Source of the DNA: Dipylidium caninum
Lineage: Eukaryota > Platyhelminthes > Cestoda > Cyclophyllidea > Dipylidiidae
Direction of reading: 5' to 3'
Length of the DNA stretch: 64,000 nucleotides
Assembly: GCA_017562135.1 (NCBI GenBank)
Contig: QEYB01000448.1
Coordinates: forward strand, 930,001-994,000
Position 1 is the stretch's first letter. Each line of letters starts with the position of its first letter. A program made the translations under genes and the position numbers. The notes below the pieces were generated by a model. That model was given only the letters and a program-made list of their open reading frames with translations, did not search any database and was not told the DNA's origin. This document shows positions 13,881-24,761 of the stretch, one piece after another.

Positions 13881-15998
13881 CCACTAAGAATTAGGCGCTG
13901 GTGACAATGTTATCCATGTCTATTCTGATATTTGGACGTAGACGTTAATATATTCAAAGGGGGTCGCGTGGTACATATGCATTGATAATGTGCTCCTGAG
14001 ACACGATTATGAAAATGCGAGAAGGATGTCGAGTTTGGCCGTGGACTTCGCCCTCAAACTCACCCCCCACCACTTAGACGTCGACGCACACAACAAGGCA
14101 CCCAAACAAATAATTCCTCAAATTATTTATATACTGTTTTCCACTCTAAATAAGAGAATTCGCTGGACACCTAATGAGTTGTAGAGGCGACAAGGTTGGT
14201 GCTTTGTCTTGTCAGGTCCTATCAAGCGGGAGGCATGCGACCGGGAGGAAAATTCAGAACACAGCGTCCTGGGGGTGGGAGAGACAATGGCCCGCCGCAT
14301 TGAGTCATGCCACCCAAACGAGGCCACGTGCTTTGTGACAGCCTACACATGCCCACTCGGGCGGGGGTGGAGGTGGAGGGGGTGGGGGTAGGCAGCACCG
14401 GTTCTGACTGTTCTCCCCTCCAGCCGTCCACAGTCCCCGATTTACCCCTCCTGGCGGAAGTCGAAGGCCCATCTCTCCGCCTCATCACCTCCTGCCTCCT
14501 GGACGCCTGCAACGTTCCCTATTTTGGACCACCAGTTACCAGTCGCACATGAGTATAGTGCAGTTTTGACAGATGTGGCATTATCGCTTACCTCTACTCC
14601 GGTCTCCGCCGCCTCGGTCTCAGTCCCCACCTTCAGCCTGCTCTCCCGTCCACCTGTTTGCCCACACAGCCTAACCCGATCACGCCGACAGACCGCATGG
14701 AGGAACGCGAGAGTGAGAGAGAGAGCGGCAGAACTGTTTTGCCTTCTGTCATCTTAATTAACATCTCCATGGGCGGGAGAAAGTAACATTCTCCAGCCCT
14801 GCCACTCTAATTCCATAATTGGGGAGTCGGGCTTATGTGCCCGATTACTCGATATTAACATTGGCTCTTGACAACTTTCTCCTCCCTCAATTTCTCCATG
14901 TGAAAGATGTTTTTACGATTATTTCCTCATTGGTCTATTTAATACGACCCTGATTTACTGTTTTCTTGTCCACTTGACCAGACAAACGTTAAGTACGCAA
15001 AGTAAAACAAGGACCATTAACCAAATTCAACATGGCTGTGGACGATTGCTTGGCCGAGGGTCGTTGAAACCTTTCAAGTCTGGAATGGATACAAGAATGC
15101 AAATGGCTCGCCATCTGTATCCGCACCTTTGCACTTATGAATGGTTTTTCCCCCTCCTAAGTCCTCCACCCAGCAGGTAGATCCGCCTTGTAGGAAAAAT
15201 TAATTCCCGAATTAAGTAGACATAAGGGGAATAAGTTAAACGACCTTCTTCCTATTAACTGCTCCGAACATCATAGAAACGAGTGAGACACCACATTTAC
15301 TTGGTAGTTTTTATGAAATTTATTACGATTCTAGAGGCTATTCCATCTTGCTTGGCATGAGACAGCTAAAATAGGGCGCTTTCGACCGACCCGGTGTAAT
15401 TATTTCCCCCTAACAACAACTCGGATGCTCGGTGGTAAATTAAAAGGTCCTCGCATGTTTGTTTGGTACGAAAGGTGCCACTGCACTATGAAACCGAAAA
15501 AGCTTTTTTTTACGTCTACATTAAACGCAAAACAGCCTGGTTATTTTACCAGATGTTGACGAAAAAAAACAGGATGCCCTTCGAGGAAAAAATACCTAGA
15601 CTGTCTAACTTACAGGTGTGAAGTGGCTGCCACAGCTCGAATAGGCACAAACGTGGGTGAGAAGCGACACTGACAAAGTTCACCAACGGAAGCGTTAATT
15701 CGAGAGTGAACACCTTATTCACAATTCCGAAGTGCATAATAAAGGGGTGTGAAGTGGAATGACTTTGTTGAATTCCCCTCCAACTCGCCATTAACTGTGC
15801 TCTTTGGACGGTGGTAGACTTTGCCGTGGTTGTCTCTTAACAACCCACTTCTGCTGTCGAGGGACTTTCCTCACCAGTTACTCGCGATTACGTGTTTTAT
15901 CACGCCACAAACACGGCGAGGCAACTTAGGATGGCGAGATATATTTGCATATATCGAAGTCAAAGCAGCCATCGTTGTTTCCGCGAGATCTCCACTTG

Positions 15999-16016
15999 CG
16001 TGTGTGTGTGTGTGTG
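15999..16016. repeat. (GT)n microsatellite
   Basis: Short GT run of eight to nine units in intergenic DNA. Confidence 0.7.
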
Positions 16017-17505
16017 AGCGTATATCTGTGTGCGTCAAAGGTGCCCAAGTGACATGTGTGGATGGACATGGGAACATTTGAGAGATCTCCCACTACCCCC
16101 ATTGTCTTGTTTAGGGGCTACATGCTGTGAGATCGCTGGTTCGACCCTTATCCCCCATCTCCTTCACTGTGTCCATGCAAAGTGCGCAATTAAGAGTGGA
16201 AACCATTAGGCATGATTAGCGAAACGCGCCATTTTGGCCCCCGCAATTGGGTATTTTGACAGGTCATCATCTCTGAAATGGGGCAGATTGTGTAGTGGTT
16301 ATTTTTAATCTCTAAAGGTAGATTTACCGGCCTCTTCGCCTACAGCTTCCATTGACGGCATCAACAACGGAATCACTTAAACCACAGTCACGAGAGTAGA
16401 GATGGTATCTACAACCTCGTAAGAGGAACCTTGTTTTCCACGGGTTTGCGTCCACATTCGCCCACATCCTCGTCAGGAGGGCAGTCCCAGTGGGAGAATG
16501 CCTATCAGTCATCTCCTCAACCCCGTTCAAAACACCTGTCGACTGGGGGATTTTGTTTTCTCCTCACATCGCCATATCGCACAGAGGCTTTATGGTCGTT
16601 TTACTAGTAGCCAGCAACCGAAGTGGAGTCAACTCCACACTTTATGAGTTCGTAACTGCCCCACTTTACAAGCTCCCGCTGACTCACTTAAGTTCAAATT
16701 CACGGCCAAGCGTTAGACTCCTCTCGTCTTAACACATAAGGGGAGACGCTTTCTGGCCGAAGGCGAAACAGGCGGGGTGTGGCGCCTAGGGTGAAGACGG
16801 CGAAAGAGGATTCATGACGATTGGAAGGGTGGCTTTCGTGGCTGGAGTGAAATTCCAGCAATCCGAGGGATTTTCACTAATAAAACACGCATTCCTGGTT
16901 ATCGGGACCGTTCATTGGAACCGACGGTCCATTTATAATGTCATGGCCCTGCGATAATGGATGATTACACATGAAATAGTCTCCTCCTCCTCCTTCCTCC
17001 TCCACCCCTTTCCTTTCATCATCACCCTTTAAGTACAGACTTCATAAATTGCAAGTAGGGTACATTCAGCCTTCAAGAAATCGTTTATTCCGCCACCGAT
17101 TGTCATTCCTGATTCACTCCGCGCGTGGGCGCGTCAGGCCATGCGAACGTTTTATTTTCGGTGCAGTGTGTCTTGTAGGCCGATTGAAAGTTCTTTTTTC
17201 GCTATACGTCATTCTCAATATCCCTTGGCGTGTCTGCAGATGCAGCTCGGTGAAGTCATTTAAGGAGTCAAGTTTAGTGTACACTTCCTTTGTTTATACC
17301 TTGAAATTTTCTCTTCCTCTCCCTACCCAAATGTCTACGCTGACACCACAGTTGAGGTTGCCATGACACCAAATGCGTTGCTAAGACCGCAAGCACTCAC
17401 GTACGCACCTATGCACATGGTGCCTTCGCTTCTCAGAGGCAAAAAATAGCACTGCAGAGGCTTAAGTGGCTGTGGTTCTCTCAGAGCCCCAGACCGATGC
17501 GAAAG

Positions 17506-17507
<2 letters not shown>

Positions 17508-17536
<29 letters not shown>
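17508..17536. repeat. (GT)n microsatellite
   Basis: A clean GT run of about 14 units, the longest pure GT tract in the left part of the window. Confidence 0.9.
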
Positions 17537-20078
17537 TGACTTGAGCTTTCCACTAATTAGACAAATCCAAATAATCTCAGTGGGGAGAAGGTGTTCACTC
17601 TCAAGGCTGAGTGCATAAAAACAGAGCGTGTGTTGAGCGCCACTCGAATGCCTCTCCGTAGGGGTGAGGTGTAAACAGAAAGTGTGCAAGACATACACAC
17701 AGAGGCACAGTCACACGTCCCATCATAAGCACATTGAAGCGCCCCCCACCCCCCCCTTTTCTCCTCTCTGAACGAAAACTCGCATGGTGATTGCCTATGT
17801 AGTAGCATTTTTACCGTCACCATTGATTTAGACTGCCTCGCATTTCACACGGCCTTCAAAAAATGCGACGCCTCTAAACTCTCCACCATCCATTTTAAAT
17901 CTGCGGTGAACTTGCATTCCCGCAATTCACCTACTCGCCTCTAACACCAACCGTGCATTGCGTTGAGGAATCGAGTTCGACTCCGGTGATTTTGGTGGAA
18001 AGGAGGCTTTTTCGGGGTTTCTTGAAGTTGGTATTAATGCTACTCTAGAAGTCACAAACAACATGTGACTCTGTAATGCCCACAAAAGGTGAGAAAGTAG
18101 GTAAAAGATGTGAACAAAGCAGATTTCCCAGATTTGTGTTAATTCACAGGCAACTATATCAGCAGTCCCTGCTTGGAATGAGCAGGCAGTGCATGGAGGA
18201 TCGGGTAAATTTGAGCATCATTTGCATTTCAACACAAATAAAGTTAGTGTTTCAGAGAAAACTTGAGAGCGCGCAACGTGTATGTGTACGTGTGAGTGTG
18301 TGCGGTCGTTTTCAACCGTTTTGTGACGGGTGTAGAAATCAGTGCATGTTTTTAATTGATTCCGCGTGATCCCACAACACTTTGGTGCGTGTGCATTCCT
18401 GGATGACCTTCTAATACCTCTAAATATTGGAGAATTTTCTAGAAACGCTTGACGAACTTGCGTTTTCGTTTACCGAGGCATGAGTTGGTAAATAATGCTC
18501 TTCGCAACCCCAAAATGAGGCAATTCAGGTGTAATTTGGCAGGACGAGGAAGAGGACGGAGGTGACAGGGAATCGATCGTCATTCGGGGAGTTGCAGAGT
18601 TGTCTCCACACTGCCCCATTTGTCCCTGTGTTCGGGGATGTGATTGGCGCGTCGCGAGTGTGTATGGCGGAAGGCGTGAGAACGCAGAGGCGGACATCAT
18701 CATAAATACTGTCTGGGTAAAAATCACGAAAAGTCGGGATTCTTGGGCAAGTGACTGGGAGAATCCAAATGACTTACGCGAGGTTATTGCTGTTGTTATG
18801 GTATCAGGTATGTGCCAATGCCTTCCACATGCGCATTTACGCATTCCACCATAAATTAACAACAGCCTCTGCAGTGTCACTCACAACATGAGTGAGTAGC
18901 ATATCTGATCTGGTGTGCCGAATAAAACGGTTGATTGATGAGCAGTTAATTGTGTGACGCGCGCTGTTCCACCCTGCAGATCGATTAGCTCTCCGCAGTC
19001 GGAGGGTCCCTGTCAGATGGCATTTGCCGATAGTGCGTAGATCAAGTTCGAGGTCAACGGTACCCATCGCAAATCTTCGAAGCCAACTACAGCGAAATGA
19101 ATTACCTATCCGACAGGCCTCTTGGCTACTTCAATAAAAGGCCGTTTCTTCTCATGTGTGGTGTAGATTACAGACACATTTTTTAGTCTAAACGATAAAA
19201 TACGTCCCAGAAATGGAGGTGGATTTTGAGCCATAGTGGCTGTTTTGATGCAATCCTTTGTCTGCTGTATACTTCCGTTATTTATCTCTTTGCTCCAGAC
19301 ACTGTAAAGCAAGATAGAGCAAAACAGGAGGAATTTTATCTATTATCGCGGATTTCATGTTGTTTATTTATAGAGTCCCAGGTCCTCCATGCGGGCATCG
19401 TTAGCTTATGTTGACCGAAAGGAATATTTATTACTATATGCCCATTTTTGCCTCTAAATACATGACCACATGCGCACGTGTGAATGTTTACCATCCGATT
19501 ATATCTGCGCCTGGTGAATTTGGAATATACGCTAGCTGGTGTGCATTCTGACATGACAGTCGACTCCGATTTTACTCTAAACTGACATCATTTTTGCGAA
19601 ATAACCACTCGGGTAAAGTTCATTGTTGCCTTTATAAAAAAGGAAATTTATGAGCTTTTCCTAATGATTCTGTTGGTGATTTACCATCCTCGATGAACCT
19701 ATTAGGATAGCATCAATTCAATTTTTCTTAATATTCATGAATAATTAAATCCTATCGAAAGTTAACAGACAAATGCATATTTCCAAGTAATTGTGAACTT
19801 TATATCACTACATCATGGAAATACTTTGTTCAAACATGTTCATCTCCAATCCGTCTTAATGGGTCACGTTATTTTCATGTTACTGCGTGAGAAGGCGTTA
19901 AAACATCAAGTGGACAGTCTCACAATAATGAGGCAATCCACCAGTGTCGGCTGGTCCCCGATTTCACGTCTCATGTCTGTGTTTGTGTGAGTTTGTCTGG
20001 GTAGACACAGGGAGTAGCGTAATGCACTGGCGAATAGCCTTACGCACGCGCGCACACCGATCGAGGCCGTAAACACGA

Positions 20079-20112
20079 GCGCGTGCGTGCGTGCGTGTGT
20101 GTGCGTGTGTGC
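20079..20112. repeat. Alternating GC/GT tract
   Basis: Alternating purine-pyrimidine DNA built of GCGT and GTGT units, next to a GCGCGC stretch at about 20,046-20,053. Such DNA can adopt the Z form; that is a general property and is not shown here. Confidence 0.75.
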
Positions 20113-21230
20113 AATCGATAGACAACTGCTGCATTTCGCGAGGCTCAACTTTCTATCTTCTGTGTGGCTCATCGATTTTTTATTACTCCTCATTAAAAAA
20201 TCAATACAAAATTGCATAATATTTCGGATTTGTTTGTAGAAATGAGTGTAACCAAACAGTATGGTAGTTGGCAATTCTACTTCAAGTTAATATTAGGTTT
20301 CACTTCCATATGTTGATTTCACTAATTCCACTGCCTTCAAGAGATATAATTGATTAAATCTTTTTTAGAATATCGATGAAGATCTGACAAATTATATGCT
20401 TATTTCCTCGTTATTTCTTTGGCTACGATTGATATTGTCTACACTTTAGGTGCACTCTAATCATTGTTGAACAATGTACTGTGTTCGAAAAATTCATGTG
20501 GATGCATGAATGAACACTCATGACTGTGTATCTCATCATATCAAGGCTTTTCACCCTCCCCCACCCCAAAATATGACCCCCGACATACGTCACACAAGGG
20601 AGTTGAAGCGTGCACAATCAGACCTTATCTGTTTCCTTTACTTAGGATGTGGAACGAGCAAAGTAGCACCACATCGAAATTTCCTTTCGGTACACATTAT
20701 TCTTTTAAATTGGACACGTGCACGGCACTGTGGACACTGGCGGAGAGATTGTGAGCCTACAGCTTATACAAATTAGGAAAAAAAGTAGTGGAATTTGACC
20801 ACCCGAGTAGATAGATGTTTGAGCACACAATACGGCTTTTTTAGTCTCCTCACCCATCGCTCCCACAGGATTAGGTGTTGACACAATGTGATTAAGAGTG
20901 AAGTTTCAATGCTTATAAAGCAGTCGCCAGCAATGCATGAATGCCACCCGAAATTGCTAACAACGTCTGTGTTAAGGAAAAATTTCCTTTGAGCCCAAAT
21001 TAACAGGGCTGCAACAAACTATGTTGTCAGTCCTCGTGGAGGACGTCCACCTCATCATTGCATGATTCTTTGTGGCTTTGGAGGTGGAAGAGGTCCCCTC
21101 ATTAACAGGTGGTTTGCATTTCACGGCGTGCTGAGATTAGTGCGCACTATTATGCCTCTTGTGACTTTCCTGAAATGGGGACGAAGATGGTGTTATACGA
21201 GAGCATGCCACATGCGCAGTTTCGTGAAGT

Positions 21231-21322
21231 AGAAGAAGAAGAAGACGAGGAGGAGGAGGAGGAGGAGGATGAGGAAAAAGCAGTAAGAGACGAAGACGAA
21301 GACGAAGAAGAAGAGGAGGAAA
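21231..21322 (+). repeat. Purine (GAA/GAG) tract
   Basis: A 90-nt imperfect trinucleotide tract of GAA, GAG and GAC units. On the plus strand it reads as Glu/Asp-rich peptide, on the minus strand as poly-Ser. A frame from 21,109 to 21,351 would end in an acidic tail, but the sequence before the tract has no recognisable domain. I call it a microsatellite rather than an exon. Confidence 0.7.
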
Positions 21323-24240
21323 CAGCAGCTGTCGCCGGTGCCACCACTTAATCCATTGCCCCTTCCGTATCCTCGTACAGTAGCTTGGTGAATGTTATTG
21401 TGATAGGATTTAACATTGTATAGGTGGTGGATTAAATGAATCTGGGCCGTGTTTGACTATGTCTTAAGCACTTTCCTCATGGCATAAAATACTTGCCCCT
21501 TTCATCTACCACGCCTTCATCGTGACCTCAACCGGTGAAAGGGGAGGCAGATCCACTCGGTGGGAGTGTTTGACCTCAGCGGTGAATCACTGCATGGGCG
21601 TGGTTAAATTTGCATCTCGGGCCTCTACATGAGAAGCACCGCCTTATATATTAACGCCATGCAAAATCTCGCATTTAGGACCACTCGCCCGGGGGAGGGG
21701 CAGAGGGGGAAAGGGGGAACGAGGGCGATAAGGGTGGAAACCGTGTGCCATTCGCCAAGGCGACAGGAAGAAGTGTGGAGGTAGGGGAAATTGCCTCGGG
21801 TAAATAAGCGCTATCGACGCGCACGTGATAGGGGATCGGGAGGAGGAGAGGCGGGGCGTTTGGTGTCACCCCGGAGTGTAGTGCGATAAACCACCGGCAT
21901 CCTAACTGATGTGTGCACAAACGTACGGACTATTTAGACGAGATTGAGATCAGTAGCCACTGGGCTCCATCACGTGATCCGAATAATTCGCTTCTCGTAT
22001 GTAGCTAGCCTCAGCAACTCCCGGAATCCCGGAGAAAATTCGCAGTAGCCATTAGCGGGGAGATAAGGCATCATGTAAATGCTCATAATTGTGCAATTGG
22101 ACAACCATGCATGTGTTTTCGTTCCACATAAAACATAATTTCATGGATTCAACCACACGACAGATAGTTTGTATGTAAACTAAGAAGAATTTACATTAGA
22201 GTCTCAGTCTGTCTGTTCCCCTCTTAGTAAAACTTTGTGTCTGGAATGAGGTAATTGTCAAAGGACAGCCTCAATGGAGCACCATTCCTCGAGTCATAAT
22301 TGGAAAAAGGCGGGACTACGGAGGGCCAGAAATGAATTTCTTGTTCGAAATAGGATTTGAGGGCAGCCAGCGATCGCAGATGAGACGCGTCTCTCTAATG
22401 TCTGTCCAGGGTGGTGAACCAAGCGTAAATTGATGGTGAGATTAACCCGTCAAGTAGTGGCCTGAAAACACTCATTTCTCCTTTCGTATCACCAGTCGCA
22501 TCGTCCTTTCCCCTTCCCCTTGTGGGTTGACCTCCTGAGTTAGGGCTCTGGCGGGGAGTGAGGAAAGGAGAATGGTGGAAATGATTGTCATACAGACTCA
22601 GGATATGAGGTAAAACGAGGCTAACAGATGGCGCTTTGATTCATAGTTTACGGACCTCAGACCAGGCCATCTGTGTCCCCTATTCGGAGGCGGTTTCAGA
22701 GCACCTCGGCCGACATATGGACGGCGTGGTGCAGGCTAGGAGCCCCTCGACCAGGGCTCACATGTCGAAATCGTGGAGTTTTCAAAGGCTAATGCATGAA
22801 AAGCTCCTCCCGCTCGATTTCATAACCTCTTCCACCCGGTTCCTTGGTATGAATGCTTCTTTTTACCGGTTAGGTCCTCCATCCACGCAGCACTTTCAGG
22901 CATTTCGTTTGGTTTCTATCAATCGAGACAGCTTTGGCAGCTAAACTAGCCTTCGCCATCTGCTTTCCGCATTCCTTGTTTCTGGTTCGAGCAAGGAAAT
23001 CGTACTCCATTGAAGGCGAAAGGAATGGTAATGCAAGCAAATGCTGGTAGATATGCATTCCCGGTTTACGAGTCCTTCTCCCCTCGACTTTTAAAATTCA
23101 CGAACCTGGTCTAGGAAGCCGTAGTCCCTTTAGAAACCCAATGTGATATATTGGACAATCTCCTTCCACTTTCAACTTCAGGAATGCAAACAATTAGACA
23201 GTGATTCGAAGTTAATTTTAGCCCAGCCACTCGGAGACAACTTTTAGTATTCCAGCATACTTTCATCTATTCGCACAACTGACACTTATACCTTACTAAA
23301 ATGGGTGTTTCTAATGAAGGTTCTACCCGTATTCGTACAAATACGAGAATTTTGTGTGCTTGATACTAAGTGAAAGAGGAGTTTATAATTACTGAAAACC
23401 GGACGAACTAAAAGGTGGTACACACGATCTGGACAGTGTTATATAAGAGGGTGAGAAGTTGTTAATGATGCTGATGTAAAAAGAAAACTGTCTTTGTTGG
23501 TTGTTCAAACTGTGTGGACAGTGCATGTCAAATGCGTAACGTAACCTCGTCTACCATTTCACATCAACATTAGGGGTCAATGCAGATGAGTTGCCAAAAC
23601 TGAACACATCTTGCAATGTCCTCATCTTTATGGCGTGGTCTTATTAACCGAGTGGGTATAACATTTCCTTCAAACAGATCGAAACGCAGGCGCTTCCTTA
23701 TATATGATTGAATTTAAAAATATTCCGAACTGTCCCCAGTTATAGCTTACAAAGATAATATTTAGCATGAGTTTGGTAAAGTTAAGCAAATACTCATGCA
23801 TCGCGAGAAATCGAATTTATTCCTACTATTTTTAGGTTAAAAAAATGAAATTTCACAGATCGTAAGAATAAACAGCCCTCGCGAAGTCTATGTTATAAAT
23901 TATATTGATGGTATTTATATTATTTTAGGTTAAGTGGCTTTTCGAGACAACGGGATTAGCCGAGCCTGGCTCGCTGCTAACCAATAGAAACCCGATTTCA
24001 TGACCTTAAGAGAGCCAATCATTTAAAGAAAATCCAACGCACGTGTGCGAAAATCTCGTGATTAATGCCCACAGCCATGCCTATGAGAAGGGCTTCGTTT
24101 GCCTCAGAAAAAGTGATGGAAGAAGAATCCTTGGTGGCATAATTCAAGAGAGAATAAACACAAATCGGCATGTGTTTCGCAATTGTAACGCTATGTGTTG
24201 TAGAAAGTGTAAGTAGACGCCGCAGTGGTATAGCCACTCC

Positions 24241-24260
24241 TAAGTTATTTTAATAACTTA
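24241..24260. other. 20-nt perfect hairpin sequence
   Basis: Two perfectly complementary 9-nt arms (TAAGTTATT and AATAACTTA) are separated by two bases. It is AT-rich and lies about 500 nt upstream of the MXD-type start codon. No T-run follows that would suggest a transcription terminator. Confidence 0.6.
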
Positions 24261-24589
24261 AATGTAAGCAACCCGAAAAGGAGACCCTGAGAACACATTG
24301 TTTCCCTCGTAATCAGGCACAGGCAAGCTCTGACGAGAGGGCTAGAGAACTACTCGACAATATACCTAAGTTCTTTGGCATTTAGCATATAGAACCCCGG
24401 TAAAGGGGAGTTGTACAAATGCACACTCTCAGTAAACTCAGAGGGGAAGTTTTCGCATGGGCAAAGGAATCACGCAGGTGTAAACCTCGTATAACAGCTC
24501 TACCACCTACACATGCGCACATGGGCGCGCATACGCACTCACGCACGCAAGCTTTCGTGCGCGTGTAAAAGACGCCTAGGGAGAGCCTG

Positions 24590-24692
24590 ATTGGCTAAAT
24601 TGTGTGGCGTTTTTACAAGCAGTATGCAATCATGTGTACACTATTGATCGCTCTAACCTTAGCCAATGAGAAGCGCGAAAGAGTTTTATAAA
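24590..24692 (+). promoter_or_regulatory. Candidate core promoter of the MXD-type gene
   Basis: An inverted CCAAT box (ATTGG, 24,590-24,594), a forward CCAAT (24,663-24,667) and a TATAAATT element (24,687-24,694) stand in order before the start codon at 24,762. Initiation about 30 nt after the TATA would give a 5' leader of roughly 45 nt with no upstream ATG. A pyrimidine stretch ending in TTTGCAG (to 24,723) could instead be a spliced-leader acceptor, since flatworms trans-splice many mRNAs. The assignment is inferred from position and motif only. Confidence 0.4.
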
Positions 24693-24761
24693 TTACGCGT
24701 CTAGGCAGCCTTCCCATTTGCAGTAGCTCACGCTTCGTCTGCTTGGGTTCGAGTTCGCCCG

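Larger units (their letters stand above)
10747..24589. other. Intergenic DNA without recognisable gene
   Basis: Apart from the microsatellites listed separately, I find no gene in this 13.8 kb. The longest frames (about 120-136 codons, for example minus strand 18,470-18,880) have low-complexity or random composition and no motif. Composition becomes more AT-rich from about 19.6 to 20.4 kb and from 23.1 to 24.3 kb. The distal promoter and any enhancers of the downstream MXD-type gene presumably lie here, but no element can be proven from sequence alone. Confidence 0.55.

Noticed and set aside
16130..16155. GGTTCGACCC, similar to a tRNA B-box
   Set aside because: No A-box at the right distance and no 7-bp acceptor stem could be formed around it. 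The similar GAGTTCGACTCC at about 17,972 fails for the same reasons.
21109..21351. 80-codon frame ending in an acidic tail, resembling an HMGB-type C-terminus
   Set aside because: No HMG box or other domain lies upstream, and the acidic part is a GAA/GAG microsatellite.
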